Positions 12,546 through 20,300 of a DNA stretch of 36,493 nucleotides are shown here, one piece after another. Below the pieces are notes generated by a model, which was not told the DNA's origin, ran no database searches, and saw only the letters and a list, made by a program, of their open reading frames with translations. Position 1 is the first letter of the stretch. Every line of letters starts with the position of its first letter. Both the position numbers and the translations under genes were made by a program. The DNA lies in the IMG/VR virus record IMGVR_UViG_3300005096_000006, positions 1 through 36,493 of that record. The stretch is one strand, 5' to 3'. The DNA is from a virus.

Positions 12546-12772
12546 AAAACGAAACTTGGGTTTATGAAACAAAATGCCGGAGATGTGGTAAATTAAATGG
12601 CTGGCTATTCAATCCATATGGGGATATACCGACCGAGGAGGAAATAAATTTTCATAGGATTATTCACGATGGGAATCCGTTTAGGATTGTTTTTTGCGAA
12701 CATTGCGAAATGCAGACACGGCAAGAATGGGTTGCGATTTATAAGAAAGGAGAAGAAAATGCGAGAGATTAA
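12542..12772 (+). CDS. small zinc-binding protein
   Basis: 76 residues with two Cys pairs, CRRC (about 11-14) and CEHC (about 55-58), plus two further Cys/His candidates (FHRIIHD). The spacing suggests a zinc ribbon or treble clef, with the loop between pairs about 40 residues long. The ATG follows AAGGAGGTAAG in the previous gene's tail. It overlaps the second YopX gene by 14 bases. Unknown function. Confidence 0.6.
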   Translation: MKNETWVYETKCRRCGKLNGWLFNPYGDIPTEEEINFHRIIHDGNPFRIVFCEHCEMQTRQEWVAIYKKGEENARD

Positions 12773-13169
12773 GTTTCGTGGAAAACGCAAAGATAATGGG
12801 GAGTGGGTTGTTGGGTATCTTGTAGATATTGAAGGGTATTTTTTTATTTTAGTTCCTGGAAAATCAACCGAAATAATATACTCTCCCACTATTGGTATCA
12901 GAGGTAATTGGCACGAAGTAATCCCCGAGACAGTTGGGCAGTTTACGGGGCTCAAGGATAAGAACGGGAAGGAGATTTATGAAGGAGATATTGTGCGTTG
13001 TTATGGTGGAACAAATTACAATGGAGTATGGGAATATAATCGAATAGTAATTGTAAGTCTTGACAACCCCAATATTTTGATGTCAATATACGAAGCGGAA
13101 TACCTAAAAATTATCGGCAACATCCATGATAACCCTGAACTGATGGAGGGGAAGAATGAAAACCATTAA
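12759..13169 (+). CDS. YopX family protein, second copy
   Basis: 136 residues from ATG 12759, behind AAGGAGAAG. It begins MREIKFRGKRKDNGEWVVGYL, then IIYSPTIGIRGNWHEVIPETVGQFTGLKDKNGKEIYEGDIV (about 47-87) and ends YLKIIGNIHDNPELMEG. This is the more typical YopX form; the first copy at 2762 has a divergent N-terminal half. The two may serve different partners, or one came from a different phage by module exchange. Role unknown. Confidence 0.9.
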   Translation: MREIKFRGKRKDNGEWVVGYLVDIEGYFFILVPGKSTEIIYSPTIGIRGNWHEVIPETVGQFTGLKDKNGKEIYEGDIVRCYGGTNYNGVWEYNRIVIVSLDNPNILMSIYEAEYLKIIGNIHDNPELMEGKNENH

Positions 13170-13344
13170 GGCGGTTAAGTGTGCAGATAGCTGGCACGTT
13201 GAGCTAATCAGAACGTTTTGCCTTACCACAGAACAAGGAGTTGAAGAGTTTATTAGGGAGGAAGGGTTAGAGATTACTTATAGAAATGAGTCTAAGATTG
13301 TAGCTTACCCTCCCCTAAAACATAAAAGACAATCCGGCAAATAG
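13156..13344 (+). CDS. small hypothetical protein, end of the early operon
   Basis: 62 residues, overlapping the second YopX gene. MKTIKAVKCADSWHVELIRTF and a basic, Pro-rich end (KIVAYPPLKHKRQSGK). The frame ends at 13344 inside the convergent - strand gene, a 30-base antisense overlap. The last gene of the + strand block. A hairpin at 13341-13367 may mark the transcript end but lacks a T run. Confidence 0.5.
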   Translation: MKTIKAVKCADSWHVELIRTFCLTTEQGVEEFIREEGLEITYRNESKIVAYPPLKHKRQSGK

Positions 13345-13926
13345 CCCAGGAGCTTGAACCTGGCTATCTAACACCATCCCACCACCTATTACTCCTTTAA
13401 CACTCTGCGTGAAATAATACCCCGCTCCTACCCCCAAAAACGGCCTCTGTGTAGCAATTAAATCACCGGTAAGCCTCTGCCACTTAATCACCTGAAAATC
13501 TGCACCAATGCCCTGATTGGTGGCTGTAACGCCAAGCCTGGGGGCAAAAAGGGATGTAGCGTTAGAAACCACTAAACTTTCAATTTCGGGCTTACTGCCG
13601 AGGTAATCATACTCTCGCCGGACAAGGGTAATTTTCAACGGGGTAGATTGCTTAACGCTTTTCTTAACTTCTTTAGGGTTTAAGGTAACCTCCACCACTT
13701 CCTTAGCCCCAGGCACTTTAACCGTAGTTTTATTAAAAACCTTCTTCTGTGCCTTTACCCAGCCTTCTGGAGTAATAGAGCTTATCCCTGCCTGCCTTCC
13801 CTGGTGATAGATATACAAACTCCAGCCTACCAGGGAAAGCAAGCCAAGGATAATAAGAGTATTAGGTATGTGGCTTAGAACCCTGCTCCAAAAAAACTTC
13901 CCGAACGGGTTAAAATACTCTTTCAT
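13315..13926 (-). CDS. membrane protein with barrel-like C-terminus
   Basis: 203 residues. One membrane helix at about 21-45 (PNTLIILGLLSLVGWSLYIYH). The region after it is soluble and charged, rich in Lys and Val. The last 45 residues alternate in a beta pattern and end GVIGGGMVLDSQVQAPGLFAGLSFMF, i.e. with an aromatic terminus like an outer-membrane strand. Together these could make a spanin-like or fibre-anchor protein. It follows the small membrane proteins that are likely lysis functions, and is the last gene of the late transcript. Not a recognised family; a periplasm-spanning role is an inference. Confidence 0.55.
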   Translation of the reverse strand: MKEYFNPFGKFFWSRVLSHIPNTLIILGLLSLVGWSLYIYHQGRQAGISSITPEGWVKAQKKVFNKTTVKVPGAKEVVEVTLNPKEVKKSVKQSTPLKITLVRREYDYLGSKPEIESLVVSNATSLFAPRLGVTATNQGIGADFQVIKWQRLTGDLIATQRPFLGVGAGYYFTQSVKGVIGGGMVLDSQVQAPGLFAGLSFMF

Positions 13927-14033
13927 TTCTTCGGCTTATCAACCTTCAGCCACTTGTTACGCCAGGCAACGTTCCAGGACACTATCGCTCCTACCAGAAC
14001 CCCAATCACGAACCCGATAATCGCATAAAACAT
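13923..14033 (-). CDS. 36-residue membrane miniprotein (holin-like)
   Basis: ATG 14033 with a very strong AGGAGGTGAT upstream; its TGA overlaps the start of the next gene (ATGA). MFYAIIGFVIGVLVGAIVSW is a single membrane helix with GxxxG-like packing, followed by a basic tail (NKWLKVDKPKK). Such single-helix proteins at the end of a late operon can be pinholins or spanin parts. Too short for the usual ORF cutoffs, but the strong binding site makes it convincing. Confidence 0.6.
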   Translation of the reverse strand: MFYAIIGFVIGVLVGAIVSWNVAWRNKWLKVDKPKK

Positions 14034-14037
14034 AATA

Positions 14038-14226
14038 TCACCTCCTAATATCTTCTGCCAGGCCAATCTCCGCTTTTACCAATGCAGAGATTGCCTTAAT
14101 CAATAACTCCTCTTTCTCCTTAGTGAAAATTCTGGCAAAGTGTTCCTTGCCTGAGTTTTTCAACACAATATAGTCGCTGTATTCATTGAACAAGTCCCTA
14201 ATTAACACATCTACATGATTACTCAT
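14038..14226 (-). CDS. small helical hypothetical protein
   Basis: 62 residues, coupled to the upstream gene (ATGA). Sequence MSNHVDVLIRDLFNEYSDYI, then FTKEKEELLIKAISALVKAEIGLAEDIRR, a helical protein with no membrane segment. It sits between a coiled-coil membrane protein and a membrane miniprotein, so may help assembly of the lysis complex. Not recognised. Confidence 0.6.
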   Translation of the reverse strand: MSNHVDVLIRDLFNEYSDYIVLKNSGKEHFARIFTKEKEELLIKAISALVKAEIGLAEDIRR

Positions 14227-14477
14227 TTACCAAGTAGCCTCCAAATTCCCACTGCCACACTTGCTCCCGTAGCTATAATCCCCAAAAGCCTATAAGTAAA
14301 AGCATGATGTTTTTCGTGGCTACCCCTCCAGCCTTCTAATTTAGCAATGTTTTTAGTGTTATTATCTATTTTGCCAATCATAGCTTTGATTTCTTTAGTT
14401 GACGCCTCATACCTTTTCATAAATTGCTCCCACTCCCCCAAAAAATGCTGCAATAAATCACGTGTGCTTTCACTCAT
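14223..14477 (-). CDS. XhlA/holin-associated-like coiled-coil membrane protein
   Basis: 84 residues from ATG 14477, whose sequence overlaps the previous stop (ATGA) and is preceded by AAGGAGAAAGAT; the longer TTG start includes that site. Residues 5-50 form a coiled coil (EWEQFMKRYEASTKEIKAMIGKIDNNTKNIAKLE), then a hinge and a C-terminal membrane helix (YRLLGIIATGASVAVGIWRLLG). This is the XhlA layout, a holin partner with cytosolic coiled coil and C-terminal anchor. No endolysin is found near it. Assignment by architecture only. Confidence 0.55.
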   Translation of the reverse strand: MSESTRDLLQHFLGEWEQFMKRYEASTKEIKAMIGKIDNNTKNIAKLEGWRGSHEKHHAFTYRLLGIIATGASVAVGIWRLLGK

Positions 14478-14797
14478 ATCTTTCTCCTTTCCCAATCAAT
14501 ACTTGAGCCCCCTTTCCGTGTCCAAGTCTTGCTGGAAGCTGTTTTATTAGTCCAGGAAGCCCCCGATATACCCTTCTTAACCCAACCCTGTGAGGAGGAA
14601 ACTTCCACGCTATCCACTAACCTTAATCTCTCATAAGGGATAACTATATTCTCCCCCTCACCAAACGAAAGCGTCTCCACTAAAACTATCTGTGGCACAT
14701 AGGTAAGATTAAAATTAACATGCGTTGCAGTAGGGGGGGTATAGGCTTCTACCCCGAAATTAACATTATCTCCTGCAGGTGGGGTGTATAACGGCAT
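14474..14797 (-). CDS. tail-associated protein with YTPP repeats
   Basis: 107 residues from ATG 14797 (GGCGGAGGTAG upstream; the ATG overlaps the previous TAA). The N-terminal part repeats a pattern, YTPPAGDNVNF then YTPPTATHVNFNL (about 4-32), that many phage tail and fibre proteins carry. The remainder is Ser, Gly and Trp rich (SSQGWVKKGISGASW...). It follows the large adhesin-like gene and probably belongs to the same appendage. Confidence 0.6.
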   Translation of the reverse strand: MPLYTPPAGDNVNFGVEAYTPPTATHVNFNLTYVPQIVLVETLSFGEGENIVIPYERLRLVDSVEVSSSQGWVKKGISGASWTNKTASSKTWTRKGGSSIDWERRKI

Positions 14798-16401
14798 TAT
14801 ATATCTACCTCCGCCGGTGTTATAGCCCAATGACTATCAGCCCGATATTTCTGCCCGCCTGTCTCATACTCCACGCATACATGGTAAGTTTTACTACTGT
14901 CCAGCTTACTGAAATAATAATCTCCATTAACATCTGTAGTGGTGGTATCTACCACGGAGTCAGTAGTGCGGTCTATAAGATAGAGTTTTGCTCCCTGCAC
15001 TCCTACCCCATCTTTAAGAACCTTCCCAGAAATCCGTAAATCCTTAGTAGTGAAAGAAGTTTCTGCACTATAACTGCTCCACAAAGGTGAAGAATTATCA
15101 TCCTTATACCTAACATGCCAGTAATAAGTAGTTGCAGGGTCTAACGCAGATGGAAGCGTGATAGAGGTTAGATTAGTGGTATCTTCGCCACTATCAAAAA
15201 CCGGTGAGGAATAATCTCCGCTTACCGTGGTTATCTGCCACTGAGAAGCTGCATGTCCATCACCATCGGGGTCGGAAAAGGCACTTGCTTGCAGTGTCGG
15301 AGTTAGAGAAACATTAGTTGCCCCATTAGCCGGTGAGGAATTAGTTGGTGTAGCTGGTGGTTGGTTATTTGTCTCCTGAGCCCCAATACTGTAAAAAGTG
15401 GACGGGGAATTACCATTGTTGTAAGTAGTAGCAATCCAATCAGAGGAGCGTTCCACCTTTGATACCTGCACTTCGTCAATATCCCCTTGGCAAACTCGTG
15501 TATAGTCAGGAGACCAGTTAAGAGTAGCTCCGTAAAGTAAGTCATACCAAGTGTCTGTCCACGCATCAGTAGGAACAGCATTACTGCTTGCAGCTTCTAC
15601 GCCATTAACGTAAGCCTTGAACGATGTGGAATTTCTTGTAATAGCTAAATGAGCCCAATTACCAAAATCAGTAAAGGCTGGGGTAAGGCTAATCGCACCC
15701 AGCCAAGCCACATCAATTTGCACATCAAGATAACTGTTATTGCCACCAGGATATGCAATATAAAAATCATTCCCACCATCTCTTATAACCACAAAATGTT
15801 GAGCGTTGGATGACTTCGGGAAATTAACCCAACATGACATAGTAGCTTGCGTCAAGCCAGTTAAAAGTGAAGTTGTCCCTGAGACAGTAATATAAGTAGA
15901 ATTATCTACTCCATCAAAACTTTGTGCTTTGCCAAAGTTCCCAGTAGTTTCTATTGGTTTATTAGCAGCAGCTTTAGTCCCGTTATATCCATTAGATGTG
16001 CTATCTGCTACATGGGAAGTATCTGGGTCATCTTTCATGTGGGTTACTATCAAGAAATTGCTGTCCCAGGTAGAAGTATCGTTAGTTTCAGAAGCAGAAG
16101 CATTACCGTAATAAATATAAAAATCGGTGTTAGTAGAGGAGGAAAGAGAGGGGGCTTTGAAATGCAGCTCCCCTGTCTGTCCAGAGGTATCTATTGAAAC
16201 TAATTCACGAGATAGCTTAGTAGTGCCGTCAGAAGAAGTTACTACTATATCCGAGCCATCGGTTTTTACATTGGAAAAGAAATCAGAGCCTGCATCGGCT
16301 AAATCTACATAGACAGGGAAGTCGGTCAAATCGGCACTTACCTTGGTATAGTCAACTGTAACCTTTTTCCGGTATTGCCAATTAGAATTATACCAAGCCA
16401 T
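14797..16401 (-). CDS. modular fibre/adhesin: DUF2341, LamG-like, FN3-like, Cna-like
   Basis: 534 residues. In order: a DUF2341-like module (about 1-110; NSNWQYRKKVTVDYTKV, FPVYVDLADA, DFYIYYGNASASE), a concanavalin/LamG-like jelly roll (about 115-345; QSFDGVDNSTYITVSG, NWAHLAITRNSTSFKAYVNG), a fibronectin-like module (about 349-455; PATPTNSSPANGATNVSLTP, TTYYWHVRYKDDNSSP) and a carboxypeptidase-regulatory-like beta sandwich (about 456-534; ISGKVLKDGVGVQGAKLYLI, DVNGDYYFSKL). The package is typical of surface adhesion proteins. Likely a host-receptor or polysaccharide-binding fibre. No fibre N-terminal anchor is obvious. Confidence 0.8.
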   Translation of the reverse strand: MAWYNSNWQYRKKVTVDYTKVSADLTDFPVYVDLADAGSDFFSNVKTDGSDIVVTSSDGTTKLSRELVSIDTSGQTGELHFKAPSLSSSTNTDFYIYYGNASASETNDTSTWDSNFLIVTHMKDDPDTSHVADSTSNGYNGTKAAANKPIETTGNFGKAQSFDGVDNSTYITVSGTTSLLTGLTQATMSCWVNFPKSSNAQHFVVIRDGGNDFYIAYPGGNNSYLDVQIDVAWLGAISLTPAFTDFGNWAHLAITRNSTSFKAYVNGVEAASSNAVPTDAWTDTWYDLLYGATLNWSPDYTRVCQGDIDEVQVSKVERSSDWIATTYNNGNSPSTFYSIGAQETNNQPPATPTNSSPANGATNVSLTPTLQASAFSDPDGDGHAASQWQITTVSGDYSSPVFDSGEDTTNLTSITLPSALDPATTYYWHVRYKDDNSSPLWSSYSAETSFTTKDLRISGKVLKDGVGVQGAKLYLIDRTTDSVVDTTTTDVNGDYYFSKLDSSKTYHVCVEYETGGQKYRADSHWAITPAEVDI

Positions 16402-16410
16402 ATCTTACCC

Positions 16411-16845
16411 CTATACTATAAACTCATGTGCCAATCCTGTGCCTTTTGGATAAACCAGAGCCCGTTTCTCAACTATCCCACCGGATTGCCGGATATAAAT
16501 CCTCACTATCGCAGAGGCAGGATTTTCAGAAGCTCGCTCAACTATTGCCCCTACAATTACACCGGCTTTAATCTTGTTATCAAGGTAGGAAGTAACCTGC
16601 GAGGCAAAAGTGGTAGCCGGTGCCGGAGTATCGGTAGGGTCGGAATTAAGCCAGTAAGCTGCCTCATTCGCTGTGCCCTCATTCTCCACGTAGAACCCAA
16701 CATTCTTCCGCACCATTCTATCGCCCTGCCGGTCATAAACCCCGACAATATACCAGTTAATCCCGTCCTCTGTCCTCTGCTTCTCCGGTGTCCGCACCTT
16801 ATGAAACTTCTGAGTAAGTTTCGTTAATAGTTCCTGCTTAGTCAT
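16411..16845 (-). CDS. virion appendage protein, unknown
   Basis: 144 residues, ATG after AAAAGGAGGGAGAG. Beta-rich: INWYIVGVYDRQGDRMVRKNV, then GVIVGAIVERASENPASAIVRIYI and ALVYPKGTGLAHEFIV. A helical N-terminus (KQELLTKLTQKFHKV) precedes this. Position between a tail-fibre-like gene and the LamG adhesin implies a connector or baseplate-type role. No family recognised. Confidence 0.55.
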   Translation of the reverse strand: MTKQELLTKLTQKFHKVRTPEKQRTEDGINWYIVGVYDRQGDRMVRKNVGFYVENEGTANEAAYWLNSDPTDTPAPATTFASQVTSYLDNKIKAGVIVGAIVERASENPASAIVRIYIRQSGGIVEKRALVYPKGTGLAHEFIV

Positions 16846-16858
16846 CTCTCCCTCCTTT

Positions 16859-17317
16859 TCAAGTTGTAGCCTGCACCTTTACAATCAATTCCAGGGTATC
16901 CCCTGCGTCCCAATCCTTGTATTTACTCCCGGTTAAAATCCTGCAAAGCATATACCCACCAGAGGCAGCATTAAATATTCCTACCTCTTCTATGGTCTCC
17001 TGCCCGCTGTATCCAGAAAACACACGGGTGAAAACAAGGGTATCATTAGTTTTAGTGGTGGTCTCACGGCTAATGGTGGCCTTCTCCCGATGGGTCTCAT
17101 TTTTCAGGGTAGTATCACCGGCAACTGGTGAGGTATTATCAGTCCCAATTGCCATGTAAGCAAAGGCGGAATCAAGCCCACCCAAAACTGCCGTAACACC
17201 ATCAAGCCCGTTATCAACAATTAAATCCCCATCTTTGCACCCGAACAAATCCCCTCGCCTCTCTACAAGCTTACCGTTGATATAAACCTCAAGCCCGTGC
17301 TTAAATTTTAATCCCAT
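16859..17317 (-). CDS. tail-fibre-like beta protein
   Basis: 152 residues, ATG after GGGAGGTAGAT. Contains AYMAIGTDNTSPVAGDTTLKNETHREKAT (about 53-81), then TLVFTRVFSGYSGQETIEEVGIFNAASGGYMLCR (about 93-126). The GTG...TSPVAGDTTL...EVGIFNA...G pattern is common in phage tail appendage proteins. It is transcribed with the other fibre genes. Confidence 0.65.
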   Translation of the reverse strand: MGLKFKHGLEVYINGKLVERRGDLFGCKDGDLIVDNGLDGVTAVLGGLDSAFAYMAIGTDNTSPVAGDTTLKNETHREKATISRETTTKTNDTLVFTRVFSGYSGQETIEEVGIFNAASGGYMLCRILTGSKYKDWDAGDTLELIVKVQATT

Positions 17318-17319
17318 AT

Positions 17320-20300
17320 CTACCTCCCACCTCTTGGCTGATAAACTCTTTTAGTTTCCTTGTAAACATCTTCCCGTATTGCTTTTGGCACTTTAGTTTC
17401 ATGTAATAACCATCTATGTGTTCTTATGTATTGCAATAACTCTTTATACTCTTTCGCATTGGGGTCATCTTTTTTAGCTTTTTTCAACCTGCCTTCAACA
17501 ATCCTTTGAAGCGTTCTCCAATTGAATAATCTGTTTTCAATTTGTTCCTTTGTAGGTTTTACAGGGCTTTTTTGTAATTTCTGGGTCACTCTCTCAAACC
17601 CTTTTTTATCGCCTGTTATTTGCCATTGTATAAAATTAGTCTCTAAATCTGCTAATAACTGATTTACCTCCCGCTGTAACTTAGCCTCCTTAGCATATAC
17701 CCGTGCTTTTTTGCCTCTTTCTAAGTCTATCTCTCTAATGCCAAGTGCCCGCTTCAAATCAAAAGAGCCCCCCAATATCCACTTACCAAAAACATCCCCA
17801 GGTTCAAGCATTCGTGTGGCACGTATATATTGCCCATAAGGAGCAAGTAAGCTACTTAAAATAAACTCTGCAATAAACTTCTTTTCTTGCTTTGTCCCCT
17901 TAAATCGTTCAGGAACGATAGAAGTTTTGAAGAATGGATGTTTACCAGTCATTAACCCTCTTATTACTTGAATCATAGGGTTTAACAATGCTGCTATTTG
18001 TAAAGGTGCAGCCAACCCAGTGTCTTTCAATTGCTGTAAAGCAGCTTCCTTTATTGTCATATCTCCTGCTCTAACTTTAGTTATTTTGGCTGGTATTTTA
18101 TCCAACCCAAACCACTTAAGAGCCATATCAAGTGGAGTTTGGAATGCTATTATTATAGGCTTCCCATCTTTAGTAAGAAAACCTGTGTTTATATGCGGGT
18201 AATAAAGATACCAATCAGGGAGATTTTCCTCTATTTTCTTCCTATCCCCAGTATTATTCCATACCCACATAGCAGCTAAAGGAATGCCAAATTTAGCAAA
18301 ACTCTTTAGTGGGAATTTAGTAAAGTATTTATACCAATTCCTCGCATTATAATCATAGAAGGTAATAAATGGTGTTAAAGCCCCCCTTAAAAACCTTCTA
18401 TTTTGTGGTGTTACTGCACCATAATCAACAGTAAATTCCCGTGCCACTTTACCAGCTGCATTTATAGGGTCTAACCCTGATACATCTATTGCACCAGATT
18501 TAATATTTTCCCCTCTTTCTATCCTCTCTAAATCCGTTATAAATTTAGCTAACCGTAAAACTCTTTCTCTACTTACAGACAACTTTTCCCACCATTCCAT
18601 AAAAATATTCAATGGGTTATATTTTGCCAGAGGATTTTTGAATTTATCTAATACATTGCTCTCTGGTAAAATCCCCGCTTCACGCATGAAATATGTAGTA
18701 TCAACTCTATTTTCTTTAGCCAATTGCATTAGACGTTTTTGTTCAGGCGTCCACTTTGATGGTGGAGTAACAATAAGTTTCATAGCCCTGCCAATATTTG
18801 TAAATGCCTTTGGGTCTGTCCTATAAAGATTAACTGCATCACCGATAAAGTTATTCAACTGAAAAGGTAACCCTGCAAAATCTAAAGTAATGCGCTTCCA
18901 CGCAGAAGTAGCGCTTATCAGGTCGTACAATAGACCTAAATCCCCTGCTGGAGTCTTGAATCTTAGTAAGTCATCAGCAATTTCCCTGGGGAGTAAATAC
19001 ACCCGATGGGGTCTGCCTAATGCCACAGTTTCACTTATAGGCTTACCACCACGCTTACCCGCAAGTTCAGTAAACTCTTTAAGTGTCATATTTGCTTCTA
19101 CTGCCTGGTTAAACAATGATTCATTTATTGTTGATGCTGGATATATCTGACTACCTGGTTCAGCTTGTATTGCCTTATACTCTTTATCTTTTATTGTATA
19201 TAATCTATTTGGCATGGGAGTTTTACTTTCTCCAAAAAGTGCCTCTTTTTCGGCATCAGATAATTTTGGCAATACATCATTCTTATTCATTTGGTAGGCA
19301 ATAAAATCATCTACTTTGTTATCTAAAAATACTTTTGTTAAATGTGCTTGCATAACATCAAGATAGTTCATATCAATATCTCTAATACTACCAGCTCTTT
19401 TCTTCATATACGGTCTATATGCTGTCTTTAATCTTTTAGGCAATCCTACCCAATCTCCCCACGGTGGTTCATAATCTAATACACGGTGTGGGTAATAAAA
19501 TTGCCTTCCTTCACCTTCTGCTTTTCCACGCTTAACCAAATCACTCCAGATAGCTCGCATAAATTCAAAGTGTTTATCTACTGCCTTTTTCACTTTAGGG
19601 GAAGCAGATGCTTTTAACTTAATTAACTCTTTCTTAACTTCTTCTGCTGTTACTCCACGAGGGATAGGTTTACCTTGCTCCGCAGTCTCTTTCAAATCTT
19701 CTAAGGCTACAATTTTCCTAAAGGTATGATAATCTTCTTTACTCAAATCCCCAATAATGCCATAAATGGCTTTTTCAGCATCAAGCCGGGCATCAACAGG
19801 GCTATCAATAAATTTCCTTACATCATTGCGATACTCAGGATAATTTTTAACGTTTGACTTAAACACAAGCAAATTTCTGAATTTATTCTTTATGTCTATG
19901 GTTTTAGCTTTGAATTGGTGCATTGCAGTCAACGGCGTTCTTGTAACATTAACAATTTGCCTTACCCTATGGTTTTGTATCTCTGGCGTTTCTTTCCCTA
20001 CTTTTACCTTAAATGGTAGAATTACCTTTCCTGCTTGACGTTCTTTATGAAGATTTTCCGCAACATCATTGGCATTGCGTTCAATAATCGCCGTTAAATC
20101 AGACTGGCTTACCTCTTGCTCCCTCAACGCCTCCAGTGGCACTCCCTCTTTCTTAATCACATCTTTATAAATCTCAGGGGTCTTTTGCCCCTCCTCAATT
20201 ATCGGTGGTAGCTTCCCCTCAGCCTTAGCTTTTCGCAAAGTCTCCTGGATACGCTTTTCAACGCTTGAGATTACATCTGGTTTAGGTTTACTAAATCCAA

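Noticed and set aside
13341-13367. Hairpin ATAGCCCAGG...CCTGGCTAT as terminator
   Set aside because: The stem has one bulge, no T run follows on either strand, and it is inside a coding region. It may be incidental.
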